Of a stretch of DNA of 64,000 nt, positions 18,389-27,669 are shown one piece after another. The DNA is from Chryseobacterium paridis. GTDB lineage: Bacteria; Bacteroidota; Bacteroidia; Flavobacteriales; Weeksellaceae. Under the pieces are notes generated by a model. That model saw only the letters and a program-made list of their open reading frames with translations. It did no database searches and had not been told where the DNA came from. Positions within the stretch are counted from its first letter, which is position 1; every line of letters begins with the position of its first letter. A program made the translations under genes and the position numbers. The stretch is from positions 1 to 64,000 of the forward strand of contig NZ_JAENHK010000005.1 in assembly GCF_016595215.1 (NCBI RefSeq). The letters are read 5' to 3'.

Positions 18389-20104
18389 ATGAAACTTAAA
18401 ACTAAACTCACACTAGGCGTAGGTCTTTTATTTTTGCTGATCGTTTTACTATCGGTAGTTGGTTCTGTATACATCAATAAATTGAAATCAGACACCGAGA
18501 AAATTCTTACCGCCAATTACAACAGCTTAGAATATTCTAAAAATATGCTGATCGCCTTAGACAGGATGAGTACAGACAGCATTGTTTCTGTAAGGGATTT
18601 TGAGAAAAATAATGCCTTGCAGGAAAACAATCTTTCGGAGGTGGGTGAAAAAGAAATTACGCAAAATCTTAAGATCCATTTTGGTAGTTATTTGAAACAA
18701 CCGGACTACAAAAAAGAAAAGCTCATTCGTGAAGATTTAGTAAGGATCATGTCTTTAAATATGAAGGGGATTGAACGTAAAAGCGACACAGCAATTATAA
18801 CCGCAGAGCGCGCTACTTTCTGGATCGTTAGTATCGGAACGGTTTGTTTTCTGATTGCATTTACGCTCCTCTTCAACTTACCACAAACCATTGCAGAGCC
18901 TATCAATCAATTGACCTTTAGTATCAAGCAGATTGCTAATAAAAATTATAGTGAAAGGGTTCATTTTAAAGGCAGTGAGGAATTTAATGATCTGGCGAAC
19001 TCCTTCAATATCATGGCTGAGAAATTACAGGAGTATGAAAGCAGTACACTCGCCACACAACTAATGGATAAAAAAAGGATCGAAACGTTGGTCAACAATA
19101 TGCATGACGCCGTTATTGGTTTGGATGAAAATCACCATATCTATATGATTAATGATGAAGCCCTGAATATCACCAACCTTCGCAAGGAGGAGATTATTGG
19201 AAAAACGGCACACGAAGTTGCGATAAACAATGACCTGGTTAGGGAGCTTCTTAAAAATATGGATCACCCGGTAAAAGATCCGATTAAAATTGTCACAGAT
19301 AATAAAGAGAACTACTTTGAACAGGAAATAGTACCCATTAATATTGTGCAAACTGGTGAAAAGAATAAAAAGTACATCGGAAAAGTAATTCTGCTTCGAA
19401 ATATCACACCTTTTAAAGAACTGGATTTTGCCAAAACCAATTTTATAGCCACCATTTCTCATGAATTGAAAACACCGATTGCAGCTATAAAAATGGGCGT
19501 TCAGCTTCTGGGAAATCAAAAATTTGGTGAACTGAATAGCCAGCAACAAGAACTTTTGAAAAGCATCAATGATGATGGACAGCGTTTGCTGGATATCACA
19601 GGAGAACTTCTCAACTTATCTCAGGTTGAAACCGGAAATATCCGTCTAAACATCAAGAGCTGCTCTCCCAAAGAAATCGTTCTTACTGCAATTAAAAACG
19701 TTGAAAAACTGGCTGAACAAAAGAATATCGCTATTACTACAAACTTTCATGTGGAGGATAAAGATTTTGTTTCCGCTGATTTTGATAAAACGGTTTGGGT
19801 GATGAATAACTTCCTGAGCAATGCTATCAAACATTCTTTTCAGGATGAGAATATCCAGATTCAAGTGGAAAAAACGGTAGCTATGATTCAGTTCAGCATC
19901 ACAGATACCGGAAGTGGCATTGATGAAAAATACCACCGTCAGATTTTCGATCGTTACTTTCAGGTTCCTGGTGAACATCAGAACGGCACAGGCTTAGGAT
20001 TGGCTATTTCTAAAAATTTTATTGAAAAACAACATGGAGAAATCGGAGTGAAAAGTGTACCCAATCAGGGAAGTACTTTTTATTTTGAGTTGCCTTTGGC
20101 TTAA
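18389..20104 (+). CDS. Membrane histidine kinase with HAMP and PAS domains
   Basis: The protein has 571 residues from the ATG at 18389; an in-frame start at 18269 would lie inside kdpD and is rejected. Domains in order: membrane helix (about 7-27), periplasmic four-helix-type domain, second helix (about 148-168), HAMP, PAS, then HisKA with H358 in TISHELKTP, and HATPase with N-box NNFLSNAIKH, DTGSGID and GTGLGLAIS. It is the likely kinase partner of the truncated KdpD and probably phosphorylates the sigma54 regulator at 9853. Confidence 0.92.
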   Translation: MKLKTKLTLGVGLLFLLIVLLSVVGSVYINKLKSDTEKILTANYNSLEYSKNMLIALDRMSTDSIVSVRDFEKNNALQENNLSEVGEKEITQNLKIHFGSYLKQPDYKKEKLIREDLVRIMSLNMKGIERKSDTAIITAERATFWIVSIGTVCFLIAFTLLFNLPQTIAEPINQLTFSIKQIANKNYSERVHFKGSEEFNDLANSFNIMAEKLQEYESSTLATQLMDKKRIETLVNNMHDAVIGLDENHHIYMINDEALNITNLRKEEIIGKTAHEVAINNDLVRELLKNMDHPVKDPIKIVTDNKENYFEQEIVPINIVQTGEKNKKYIGKVILLRNITPFKELDFAKTNFIATISHELKTPIAAIKMGVQLLGNQKFGELNSQQQELLKSINDDGQRLLDITGELLNLSQVETGNIRLNIKSCSPKEIVLTAIKNVEKLAEQKNIAITTNFHVEDKDFVSADFDKTVWVMNNFLSNAIKHSFQDENIQIQVEKTVAMIQFSITDTGSGIDEKYHRQIFDRYFQVPGEHQNGTGLGLAISKNFIEKQHGEIGVKSVPNQGSTFYFELPLA

Positions 20105-20183
20105 AATCAAATTCAATAAATTTTATTTAATTTCACCACCTAAAATATTTTGCTCAGGAAAAAGTAGAATATGAAATTAAATA

Positions 20184-20747
20184 ATGGCTATTTATCAATT
20201 TAAATTAAACCTTATCCCTGAGAAAGGGGTATTAGAAACACTAGGAATTATTCCCACAAAGTTGGATATTAATTTCGAAGAAAGAATTGAACATTATCAT
20301 CTAAAAGAAGATAACCTTCTGGAGTTCTCAGACTTTTTCAGGGATGCCTTAATTGTAGATTGGTGGAAATCTGTTGATATATTACCAACTGAAATCATTT
20401 ATTATATAAGTAAGTTATTTCCCACCAGAGTTATTAAAAACTCCAATTCTTATTATTGGAAATATTACTCTAATAGTATCGATCACGATACATATCTTAT
20501 GTTGAATAAACAATCTCAGAAGATTGCGGAACTTCATTTCAGAGCTGATTTAAGAGAAAGGGATTTAAAATTTTTAAATCAGTTTATTGCCATTGCAAAA
20601 AAATACAATTGTTTACTGATGGATGTAAAAGGTAATCTAATACGTCCTGAACAAAGTGAAGTATACAAATTAATTACACGATCTGATAATTACAAATTTT
20701 TAGTAAATCCCCAAGATTTTTTTGATAACTTTCACAATCAACAATAA
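20184..20747 (+). CDS. Hypothetical protein, 187 residues
   Basis: A soluble protein of mixed alpha/beta character with no signal peptide or membrane segment and many Asp, Glu and Tyr residues. I recognise no family. It ends six bases before the SUKH-like gene, so the two are probably co-transcribed. Acidic soluble proteins beside SUKH proteins are often immunity proteins of polymorphic toxin systems, but no toxin is adjacent here and that function is only a possibility. Confidence 0.75.
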   Translation: MAIYQFKLNLIPEKGVLETLGIIPTKLDINFEERIEHYHLKEDNLLEFSDFFRDALIVDWWKSVDILPTEIIYYISKLFPTRVIKNSNSYYWKYYSNSIDHDTYLMLNKQSQKIAELHFRADLRERDLKFLNQFIAIAKKYNCLLMDVKGNLIRPEQSEVYKLITRSDNYKFLVNPQDFFDNFHNQQ

Positions 20748-20752
20748 TACTA

Positions 20753-21556
20753 ATGATTCCAGAAAATCTAACTGAGTTTTTATATTGGGTAAAAGAAAAT
20801 ACTGAAACCCTATGGAGTGAAGACCTTGAAACTTCAGGTTGTGAAGAGTGGGTTCATGGTGCGAAATGGGTACCATTAACTGATCAGCAAATTGATGAGG
20901 TTGAGAGAAAGTATTCAATACAATTTACTCCCGAACATAGGGAGTTTTTAAGGATTTTACACACTATTGACAGAAAAGAAAAATATGAATATACAGAAAG
21001 CTTTGAAGATGATGCAGAAGTCTTAATTAGAGAGGATCCTTTCTTTTATAACTGGTTGACAGATGATGATGAAATTAAAGCTAAGCTAAATTGGCCTTTT
21101 GAAGAAGTATTACGTGATATATTTTCAGAGGCAAATAGTCCATTTTGGTGTAAATCTTGGGGACAAAGACCCGAAACAAAAGAAGAAGTAATAAAAGTAT
21201 TTACCGATTTATACAAGAAGGCTCCAAAGCTTATTCCTATAACTTCGCACAGATTTGTTGTTAGTGACATGAATCTAAAGCATAGGCCGATTTTATCAGT
21301 TTGGGGAACTGATACTATAATTTATGGTTGGACTATACGAACTTATCTTCTTAATGAAATTCGTTATTATTTGGACATTGTTAAAAGAATTGATTATGAA
21401 GATGGCGAATTTGATTTTAGACTGACAGATGAGGCATTGGAAATTCATGAAAAAGACTTTCAATATGATGAAAGCAAAGTTATCCCTTTTTGGCAGGACA
21501 TTATTCTTTCTTATAATACCGGGTGGTCAGGTTTTGGAATGAAATCTCCTTTTTAA
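20753..21556 (+). CDS. SMI1/KNR4 (SUKH)-like protein
   Basis: A 267-residue acidic soluble protein. The region about 43-75 (LTDQQIDEVERKYSIQFTPE) matches the start of SUKH domains, and ILSVWGTDTIIYG about 180-192 matches their C-terminal tryptophan-containing strand. SUKH proteins are common immunity proteins against secreted nucleases and other toxins, though stand-alone members also occur. No toxin gene is next to it. Confidence 0.65.
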   Translation: MIPENLTEFLYWVKENTETLWSEDLETSGCEEWVHGAKWVPLTDQQIDEVERKYSIQFTPEHREFLRILHTIDRKEKYEYTESFEDDAEVLIREDPFFYNWLTDDDEIKAKLNWPFEEVLRDIFSEANSPFWCKSWGQRPETKEEVIKVFTDLYKKAPKLIPITSHRFVVSDMNLKHRPILSVWGTDTIIYGWTIRTYLLNEIRYYLDIVKRIDYEDGEFDFRLTDEALEIHEKDFQYDESKVIPFWQDIILSYNTGWSGFGMKSPF

Positions 21557-21583
21557 AAATCAAATTTAAAACGTTATAGGGTC

Positions 21584-21591
21584 TATCTTTG
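21584..21591 (+). promoter_or_regulatory. Candidate -7 element before the 162-residue gene
   Basis: TATCTTTG matches TAnnTTTG exactly, 27 bases before the ATG at 21619. No clear -33 TTTG is present. Confidence 0.4.
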
Positions 21592-21618
21592 TAATTACCT
21601 ACATTTAAATAAAACATA

Positions 21619-22107
21619 ATGTCTGACTTTTTCTCTTTTTTTTCATATCCATTTTTGTTACTTGGTTTAACGTTCCTTATTGTATCTTCTATAGTATTTT
21701 CAATTCAAAGAAAAAATATCATTTCCAAATTTAAACAAGCCGACTCTAAAGAATTTAAAAATATCAGAGGAAGTATTGTAACCAATAAGGGCACCTTAAG
21801 TAGAAGTGTTGAATGGTGCAGTTTTGATCTATTAATCAATCAAAATTCAATTTTTATTTTTTCAAAACATTTATACTTCATTCCTAGTAGAATCATTAAA
21901 TTAAGGTTCTCTAATTATGGTGATAAAAATACCGGTAACTTTACCCTTCTCAGAGAGTATAAAATCAGTAAAAACAGCGTCGAATTTATTTATTATCCAT
22001 CATTTATGATTGCTCGCAGTCGTAAAATATATTTAAAAAATCTTGATCAGAATCAAATTTCATTATTGGAGAATGTTTTAAATAATAAAAGCACGAGGAT
22101 GTATTGA
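21619..22107 (+). CDS. Membrane-anchored hypothetical protein
   Basis: A 162-residue protein with one N-terminal hydrophobic helix (about 8-29), then a basic soluble domain rich in beta-strand-like segments (ILLINQNSIFIFSK, YKISKNSVEFIYYP). The pattern resembles pleckstrin-like membrane-associated domains, but I recognise no family. It has its own promoter-like motif and precedes a secreted unknown. Confidence 0.7.
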   Translation: MSDFFSFFSYPFLLLGLTFLIVSSIVFSIQRKNIISKFKQADSKEFKNIRGSIVTNKGTLSRSVEWCSFDLLINQNSIFIFSKHLYFIPSRIIKLRFSNYGDKNTGNFTLLREYKISKNSVEFIYYPSFMIARSRKIYLKNLDQNQISLLENVLNNKSTRMY

Positions 22108-22131
22108 TTTAATAGTTTGGATCTATTAATT

Positions 22132-22803
22132 ATGAATAAAAATTTTTCACTCTTTTTCCTTCTTTTGTCTGTATTATTATACTCCCAAAAGAATGTAAGT
22201 GATGATAATCTCTATATCTTTATTGGAGAAAAAGTAAGTATACATGAGTTTGATCCTAATGTTGATAATGTAAAAAACATTAGAAAAGAATTTGATGAGG
22301 AAACAGGTGATTCCGTAACAATTTTTCGTGAAACTCATGTAATGGATAATGCATTTAATTGCACCTATAAAGTTTTGAGAAATATTCAGGGAAATCTAAA
22401 AGATACCATACAGTTTAAAGCTTATGATCATTATGGGAGCCTTGGGTTTGAAAATGACAAAAATATCATTTTGTATTTGTCCAAAAACGATAAAGGAGAG
22501 CTTTTTCATCAAAAGTATATTTATGATCCTGTTTATAAAATTGATGGAAAATGGGTTGGGCTTTACAGCGTCGCGTTTGCTAATGACAGTAAAAACTCTT
22601 GGAGAAATTTTAAAGCACAAAATATTAATGAAGATAACGTTCTCAAAATAGACATTCAAAATTGTGATAAAGATTGTCGAAGCAAATATTATCCAAAGCC
22701 CTATTTCATAATAAAAGATAAGACGGCCTATCCTAAAAAGGCTTTTGATGTAGATGATATTATATCTTTTAGGAAGAAAAATACCTTTGCATTAAAGAAT
22801 TAG
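22132..22803 (+). CDS. Secreted hypothetical protein
   Basis: A 223-residue protein. The ATG at 22132 is chosen because it gives a standard flavobacterial signal peptide (SLFFLLLSVLLYSQ); the longer frame begins only with TTG at 22117. The mature part has several Cys residues, including CDKDCRSKYYPKPYF near the C-terminus. No domain is recognised. It ends ten bases before the AraC regulator. Confidence 0.72.
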   Translation: MNKNFSLFFLLLSVLLYSQKNVSDDNLYIFIGEKVSIHEFDPNVDNVKNIRKEFDEETGDSVTIFRETHVMDNAFNCTYKVLRNIQGNLKDTIQFKAYDHYGSLGFENDKNIILYLSKNDKGELFHQKYIYDPVYKIDGKWVGLYSVAFANDSKNSWRNFKAQNINEDNVLKIDIQNCDKDCRSKYYPKPYFIIKDKTAYPKKAFDVDDIISFRKKNTFALKN

Positions 22804-22813
22804 AATATATCTC

Positions 22814-23566
22814 ATGAGTGATCTGGTTTACACATCTTCTGCTCCATCCGCTTCCCTCAAAGATTTTGTAGAAAGCTTTTGGATGTTGGATAATCCGTCA
22901 GAGAATAAAGAAGTTATTCTTTTACCTGATGGAAGGATAGACGTGATATTTTCAACATCACCAACAGAACCTTTTCATATCGTTCTTTTAGGTATCTGCA
23001 CTCACCCTGAAGAAATCATCATTGCAGAAAAAACCAAAACTTTCGCCATCAGTTTTAATTTACCTGCAACCGAATATATCCTGCATGAAAGCGTTTCAGA
23101 ACTTTTAAATTATGCGAAAAACTTGCCTCTTGATTTTTGGGGATTCACAGCTGATGATATGGGAGATTTTGATCAATTCTGTACAAAAGCATCTGAAAAA
23201 ATACAAGCTGAACTTGCTATTCAAAAAATTGATGAACGAAAATTGAAACTTTTTGATCTCATCTATTCATCCAATGGTGCTATTCCGATTAAAGAACTTT
23301 CTGAAAAAGTGATATGGAGTGAACGACAGATCAATCGGTATTTTAATCAGCAATACGGTATTTCTTTAAAAGCTTACTGTGGAATTCTCCGTTTCAGAGC
23401 ATCCTTCAAACATATTAAAGAAGGAAAGCTATTCCCGGAACAGAACTTTAGCGATCAATCTCATTTTATCAAAGAGATAAAAAGACTTTCAGGATTTCTA
23501 CCCAAAGAACTCAGTCAAAATAAAAACGACCGATTTATACAATTTTCCGTTCTCCCCAAGAAGTAA
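22814..23566 (+). CDS. AraC-family transcriptional regulator
   Basis: A 250-residue regulator. The N-terminal half matches the small sensor domain found in many Bacteroidota AraC proteins (DFVESFWMLDNP, ILLPDGRIDVIFS). The C-terminal half holds two helix-turn-helix motifs, with SERQINRYFNQQYGISLKAY and FSDQSHFIKEIKRLSGFLPKE. It lies 21 bases upstream of the flavin monooxygenase and probably controls it. Confidence 0.9.
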   Translation: MSDLVYTSSAPSASLKDFVESFWMLDNPSENKEVILLPDGRIDVIFSTSPTEPFHIVLLGICTHPEEIIIAEKTKTFAISFNLPATEYILHESVSELLNYAKNLPLDFWGFTADDMGDFDQFCTKASEKIQAELAIQKIDERKLKLFDLIYSSNGAIPIKELSEKVIWSERQINRYFNQQYGISLKAYCGILRFRASFKHIKEGKLFPEQNFSDQSHFIKEIKRLSGFLPKELSQNKNDRFIQFSVLPKK

Positions 23567-23571
23567 TTTTG
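23564..23571 (+). promoter_or_regulatory. Candidate -7 element of the monooxygenase gene
   Basis: TAATTTTG matches TAnnTTTG and overlaps the stop codon of the AraC gene, 16 bases before the monooxygenase ATG. No clear -33 element is seen, so an activator such as the AraC protein may be needed. Confidence 0.4.
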
Positions 23572-23587
23572 CATCATTAATTTAAAT

Positions 23588-24736
23588 ATGATGATACAAA
23601 ATAAAAAAATAGCCATTATTGGCGGTGGTCCGGGAGGATTGACTTTAGCAAGACTTTTACAACTTCAAAATGCCGAAGTTCATGTATATGAACGTGATGA
23701 GCATAAGGATGTTCGCGTACAGGGAGCTACTCTGGATTTGCATGAAGAATCAGGCTTGGAAGCGCTTCGAAGAGCCGGATTAATAGATGCTTTTAAAGCC
23801 AATTATCGTCCTGATGCAGGGAAATTAAAAGTGGTAGATAAAAACCTTGGCGTATACCTCGACGAACATCATTCAGGAAGCACTCACGGAGAAGACCGTC
23901 CTGAAATAGACAGAGCTCCGCTTAGAAAGATGTTATTGGAAACATTAAAACCGGATACTGTAGTTTGGGACAGCCAATTCCTGTCGATGGAGAAAAATGG
24001 TGAAGGCTGGATATTACATTTCAAAAATCGTAAGTCTTATTATGCCGATATTGTTGTCGCTGCAGATGGAGCCAATTCTAAAATACGACCTTATATTACA
24101 GATATCCAGCCTATTTATTCTGGTGTCACAATGGTGGAAGGAAATATCTATAATGCTGAAATCAATGCACCAAAACTTTGGAAACTGGTTGATGGTGGAA
24201 AAATGTTTGCATTAGATGAAGGAAAGACCTTATTATTCAGCACCAAAGGAGATGGAACCCTCACCTTTTATACGGGATGTAATGTGGAAGAAGGCTGGGC
24301 AAAAGAATCGGGGATTGACTTTACCAACAAAGATCAGATTTTTGAATGGTTTAAAAAGGAATATGGAACATGGGATGAGATGTGGCAGGAATTATTCACA
24401 ACCCCTGAATCTTCATTTGTGGTTCGTCCCCAATATCATTATCCCCTTGATCAAACCTGGGAAACACTTCAGAATCTAACAATGCTGGGTGATGCTGCTC
24501 ACCGAATGCCTCCTTATGCCGGAGAAGGAGTTAACATGGCCATGCAGGATGCTTATGAATTAGCAGAATGTCTAACCAACGGTCAGTTTACAGATGTGAA
24601 AACGGCTTTATCTTATTTTGAACAAAAAATGCAGAAAAGAGCATCTGAAATAACCAAAATTACCCTGGACAATACAGTAATGCTTCACTCTCAGAATGCC
24701 ATTGAAAATCTTTTAAAAATGTTTGATGGTGAATAA
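23588..24736 (+). CDS. TetX-like FAD-dependent monooxygenase
   Basis: A 382-residue class A flavoprotein monooxygenase. It has the Rossmann motif GGGPGG (residues 12-17), the FAD-ribose acid in YERD (E35, R36), TLDLHEESG in the substrate-side loop as in TetX, EIDRAPLR, and the second FAD motif GDAAHRMPPYAGEGVN about 301-316. The overall order and several segments resemble tetracycline-inactivating TetX enzymes, including DTVVWD. Whether it accepts tetracyclines cannot be told from sequence; chromosomal relatives with other substrates exist. It follows an AraC regulator and ends in a strong terminator. Confidence 0.87.
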   Translation: MMIQNKKIAIIGGGPGGLTLARLLQLQNAEVHVYERDEHKDVRVQGATLDLHEESGLEALRRAGLIDAFKANYRPDAGKLKVVDKNLGVYLDEHHSGSTHGEDRPEIDRAPLRKMLLETLKPDTVVWDSQFLSMEKNGEGWILHFKNRKSYYADIVVAADGANSKIRPYITDIQPIYSGVTMVEGNIYNAEINAPKLWKLVDGGKMFALDEGKTLLFSTKGDGTLTFYTGCNVEEGWAKESGIDFTNKDQIFEWFKKEYGTWDEMWQELFTTPESSFVVRPQYHYPLDQTWETLQNLTMLGDAAHRMPPYAGEGVNMAMQDAYELAECLTNGQFTDVKTALSYFEQKMQKRASEITKITLDNTVMLHSQNAIENLLKMFDGE

Positions 24737-24774
24737 AACGGTGTTTTGTAATTAATACTAAACATGTATATTTG

Positions 24775-24817
24775 AAACGACGGGTTGAAATCTATTTCAT
24801 CCCGTCGTTTTTTACTT
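24775..24817 (+). terminator. Terminator of the AraC-monooxygenase unit
   Basis: A 10-bp perfect stem (AAACGACGGG / CCCGTCGTTT) with a 16-base loop is followed by TTTACTTTTTT. Confidence 0.85.
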
Positions 24818-24833
24818 TTTTAAATACACATTT

Positions 24834-26147
24834 ATGAGAAAAACAATTTCTGATTTTCTAAACCTTCATACAGGGGAAGAGAACCCAGCTCTGGTACTTG
24901 AAAATGTTACAAGTAATGTATCGTTTCGGGGAGCTAATCTTTGGATTTTAGCCTGCGCTATTTTAATTGCATCTGTCGGACTTAATGTCAATTCAACAGC
25001 GGTAATTATTGGTGCGATGTTAATATCCCCATTAATGGGACCTATTGTAGGAGCAGGCTTTGCTTTAGCCACTTTTAATTTTAGCCTATTAAAAAAATCC
25101 ATGAAAAACCTGTTGATTGCTACGGTGGTCAGCTTAACGGTTTCCAGTTTATATTTTTATTTAAGTCCATTTAAAGATATCCAATCTGAGTTATTGGCAA
25201 GAACCTCACCCAATATTTATGATGTATTGATCGCCTTTTTTGGTGGAATTGTAGGTGCAGTATCCATTACAAGAGTGGAAAAAGGGAATCCGATTCCGGG
25301 AGTGGCTATTGCTACGGCTTTAATGCCCCCATTGTGTACTGCTGGTTTTGGTATTGCTACAGGTAATTGGTCATTTGTTGCAGGTGCATTCTATCTGTAT
25401 ACAATCAACTGTTTCTTTATTTGTATTTCTACCTTCCTGATTATAAAATTCCTGAAATATCAGGCTGTAGAAACCACCAATAAAGCTTTCGAAAAAAGGA
25501 TCCGTTATGGTATTTCAATATTGATCATTGTAATGATCGTTCCCAGTTGTTATTTGGCTTATAACCTTCTAAATCAGAAAAAATACAATCAAAATGTAGA
25601 AAATTTCATCAATGATGAGTTTTCAAAAAAAGGTTATACCGTGATCTATAAAAAAGTGGATTATAATGCCAATCCAAAATTGATCGAACTCGTATTTTTA
25701 TCCACTAAATTCGACAGCACAGAGATCAAGAAATTCAATACTTCTTTACAGGATTTTGGAATAAAGAATACCAATCTCGTTATTAAGCAAAATACCAGTG
25801 ATCTCAAAAAAGAAATCCTAAGCGAGATTAATCTTCAAAAAACAAACATTACTGAAAAAGATCTCCAGGTAAATGAGTTGAAAAATGAACTTAATATCTA
25901 TAAAATGGATAATCCTGAATTGGTAAAAGAAGTGAAAATTCTCTTTCCGGAAGTACAGGAAATGGCCATTGGGAAGCTTCAAAATTATTTCACAGCTGAT
26001 TCAACCAGTTTAGAAACCGCTTTTGTCTATCAATCCGACACTAAAATAGACGAAGAAAAGTTAAAAGCATGGTTAGCCAACAGGCTTAAAACAAATAATA
26101 TTATCCTGTTCAATACGAAAAAAGATGCTGTTAAAAAGAAAAATTAA
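24834..26147 (+). CDS. DUF389 family membrane protein
   Basis: A 437-residue inner-membrane protein. The N-terminal half carries about six helices with DUF389 signatures (IIGAMLISPLMGPIVGAGFAL, ATALMPPLCTAGFGIATGN). The C-terminal 190 residues form a charged, coiled-coil-rich soluble region (QKTNITEKDLQVNELKNEL) followed by a small alpha/beta domain. The family function is unknown; it is often described as a putative transporter. It stands alone between two terminators. Confidence 0.88.
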   Translation: MRKTISDFLNLHTGEENPALVLENVTSNVSFRGANLWILACAILIASVGLNVNSTAVIIGAMLISPLMGPIVGAGFALATFNFSLLKKSMKNLLIATVVSLTVSSLYFYLSPFKDIQSELLARTSPNIYDVLIAFFGGIVGAVSITRVEKGNPIPGVAIATALMPPLCTAGFGIATGNWSFVAGAFYLYTINCFFICISTFLIIKFLKYQAVETTNKAFEKRIRYGISILIIVMIVPSCYLAYNLLNQKKYNQNVENFINDEFSKKGYTVIYKKVDYNANPKLIELVFLSTKFDSTEIKKFNTSLQDFGIKNTNLVIKQNTSDLKKEILSEINLQKTNITEKDLQVNELKNELNIYKMDNPELVKEVKILFPEVQEMAIGKLQNYFTADSTSLETAFVYQSDTKIDEEKLKAWLANRLKTNNIILFNTKKDAVKKKN

Positions 26148-26170
26148 GTAGACTTATCTTATTTAAAAAT

Positions 26171-26210
26171 AAACAAAGCGAGTGAAATTTCATTCGCTTT
26201 TGTTTTTCTT
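26171..26210 (+). terminator. Terminator of the DUF389 gene
   Basis: The arms AAAGCGA-G-TGAAA and TTTCA-T-TCGCTTT pair, followed by TTGTTTTTCTTTT. Confidence 0.75.
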
Positions 26211-26252
26211 TTAATTTATGTAAATTCGGATTTGAATATTAAGTGGTACCTG

Positions 26253-27101
26253 ATGAAAGTTAATAGAAATAAATACCTTCTGCTCAATTATATTTTTTTA
26301 GTGTGTCTGCTCACTTTATTTCTGAATGATCATTTCTTTAAACATGAATTTTCAAACTTTCTGACGGGTAAACTTTCAGACATTACCGGAATTATTATTC
26401 TGCCTTTATTATTAACCTACATCTTTCCAAAACTTAAAACTCATTCTGTATGGATGAGTGCTGTACTATTTATATTCTGGAAATCGGGCTATTCAGAAGG
26501 GGCAATTAGTTTATACAACCAATATGCATTGATTCCGATAACCAGGGTGATTGATTATTCTGATTTATTTGTATTGTTGCTTTTACCTATTCCCTATTAT
26601 ATCGTACAAAAAATAGAAGGCTGGCGCAGCATAAAAATAATGCGCCTTCATCCGCTTTTTGTTTTCATTCCGTCATTATTTACACTGATGGCTACTTCTC
26701 CTCCACCAAGCTTCAGTTATACAGTAAGCAGAGGCAATTTACAATGTGGAAAGTGCTCTTTCAGAGTCGATTATTCACAGGAAGAAATCGTACAGAAGCT
26801 CAAAAAAAATGATATTGTTTTTGATACTATTTTTCCAATCAGTGAAAAAGTCCTTAATAAATATCCTTTTTTTCGTAAAGATGATATTCACTTTTATAAA
26901 ATCAGGCGGTTAATTATCGACCAGGATACTTTACGAAACCTTGATTTTGCCATGCGAAGTATTGATGATAATAAAACAATATTCTACTTTAATGGAATGC
27001 AAGTCAATAAAGATGTTTCTTCGTATAAGCTGATGAGAAAAGCCCGTAAATATTACAGAAAAATAATATTTACAGAATTAAAATCATCGTTAAAAAATTA
27101 A
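26253..27101 (+). CDS. Hypothetical membrane protein
   Basis: The protein has about 282 residues from the ATG at 26253; the longer frame starts with TTG at 26232. It has four to five hydrophobic segments in the first 160 residues, including LLNYIFLVCLLTLFLNDHFF and a FLTGKLSDITGIIILPLLL stretch, then a soluble domain with a Cys pair (GNLQCGKCSFR). I recognise no family. It ends eight bases before the YdeI-like gene. Confidence 0.72.
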   Translation: MKVNRNKYLLLNYIFLVCLLTLFLNDHFFKHEFSNFLTGKLSDITGIIILPLLLTYIFPKLKTHSVWMSAVLFIFWKSGYSEGAISLYNQYALIPITRVIDYSDLFVLLLLPIPYYIVQKIEGWRSIKIMRLHPLFVFIPSLFTLMATSPPPSFSYTVSRGNLQCGKCSFRVDYSQEEIVQKLKKNDIVFDTIFPISEKVLNKYPFFRKDDIHFYKIRRLIIDQDTLRNLDFAMRSIDDNKTIFYFNGMQVNKDVSSYKLMRKARKYYRKIIFTELKSSLKN

Positions 27102-27109
27102 CCTAAACT

Positions 27110-27667
27110 ATGGAAGCTCTATTTTTTGCAACACCAAAAGAGTTTCGGGAATGGCTGGAGAAAAACCATACCACAGAGACAGAAGTGATTGTAGGTTTTT
27201 ATAAAATAGGAACTAAGAAACCATCCATGACCTGGTCTGAATCTGTAGATCAGGCTTTATGTTTTGGCTGGATCGATGGAGTAAGAAGATCAATTGATAA
27301 AGACAGTTATTGTAATCGTTTTACCCCAAGAAAATCAACCAGCACCTGGAGCAGTATCAACATTAAAAAAGTGGAAGATCTGACCAAAGCAGGTCTAATG
27401 AAACCGGCAGGTCTCAAAGCATTTGAATTAAGAAAACCTGAAAAGACATCCATATATTCCCATGAAAATGAACTTGCTCAATTAGACACTGCTTATGAAA
27501 AGCAATTTAAATCAAACAAAAAGGCATGGGATTTTTTTAATAATCAGGCACCTTCTTATAAAAAAGTAATGCTTCATTGGATCATGTCAGCGAAACAGGA
27601 AAAAACACGAATATCCAGACTTGAAAAAACAATAAGAGAAAGTGAACAGGAAAAACGGGTATTATAA
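27110..27667 (+). CDS. YdeI/OmpD-associated family protein
   Basis: A 185-residue soluble protein with the family signatures near the N-terminus (EFREWLEKNH), SMTWSESVDQALCFGWIDGVRRS about 40-62, and RFTPRKSTSTWS about 68-80. Members are linked to resistance to antimicrobial peptides and bacteriocins in other bacteria, but the biochemical role is unclear. The gene ends two bases before the next start, which suggests an operon with its neighbours. Confidence 0.85.
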   Translation: MEALFFATPKEFREWLEKNHTTETEVIVGFYKIGTKKPSMTWSESVDQALCFGWIDGVRRSIDKDSYCNRFTPRKSTSTWSSINIKKVEDLTKAGLMKPAGLKAFELRKPEKTSIYSHENELAQLDTAYEKQFKSNKKAWDFFNNQAPSYKKVMLHWIMSAKQEKTRISRLEKTIRESEQEKRVL

Positions 27668-27669
27668 TT

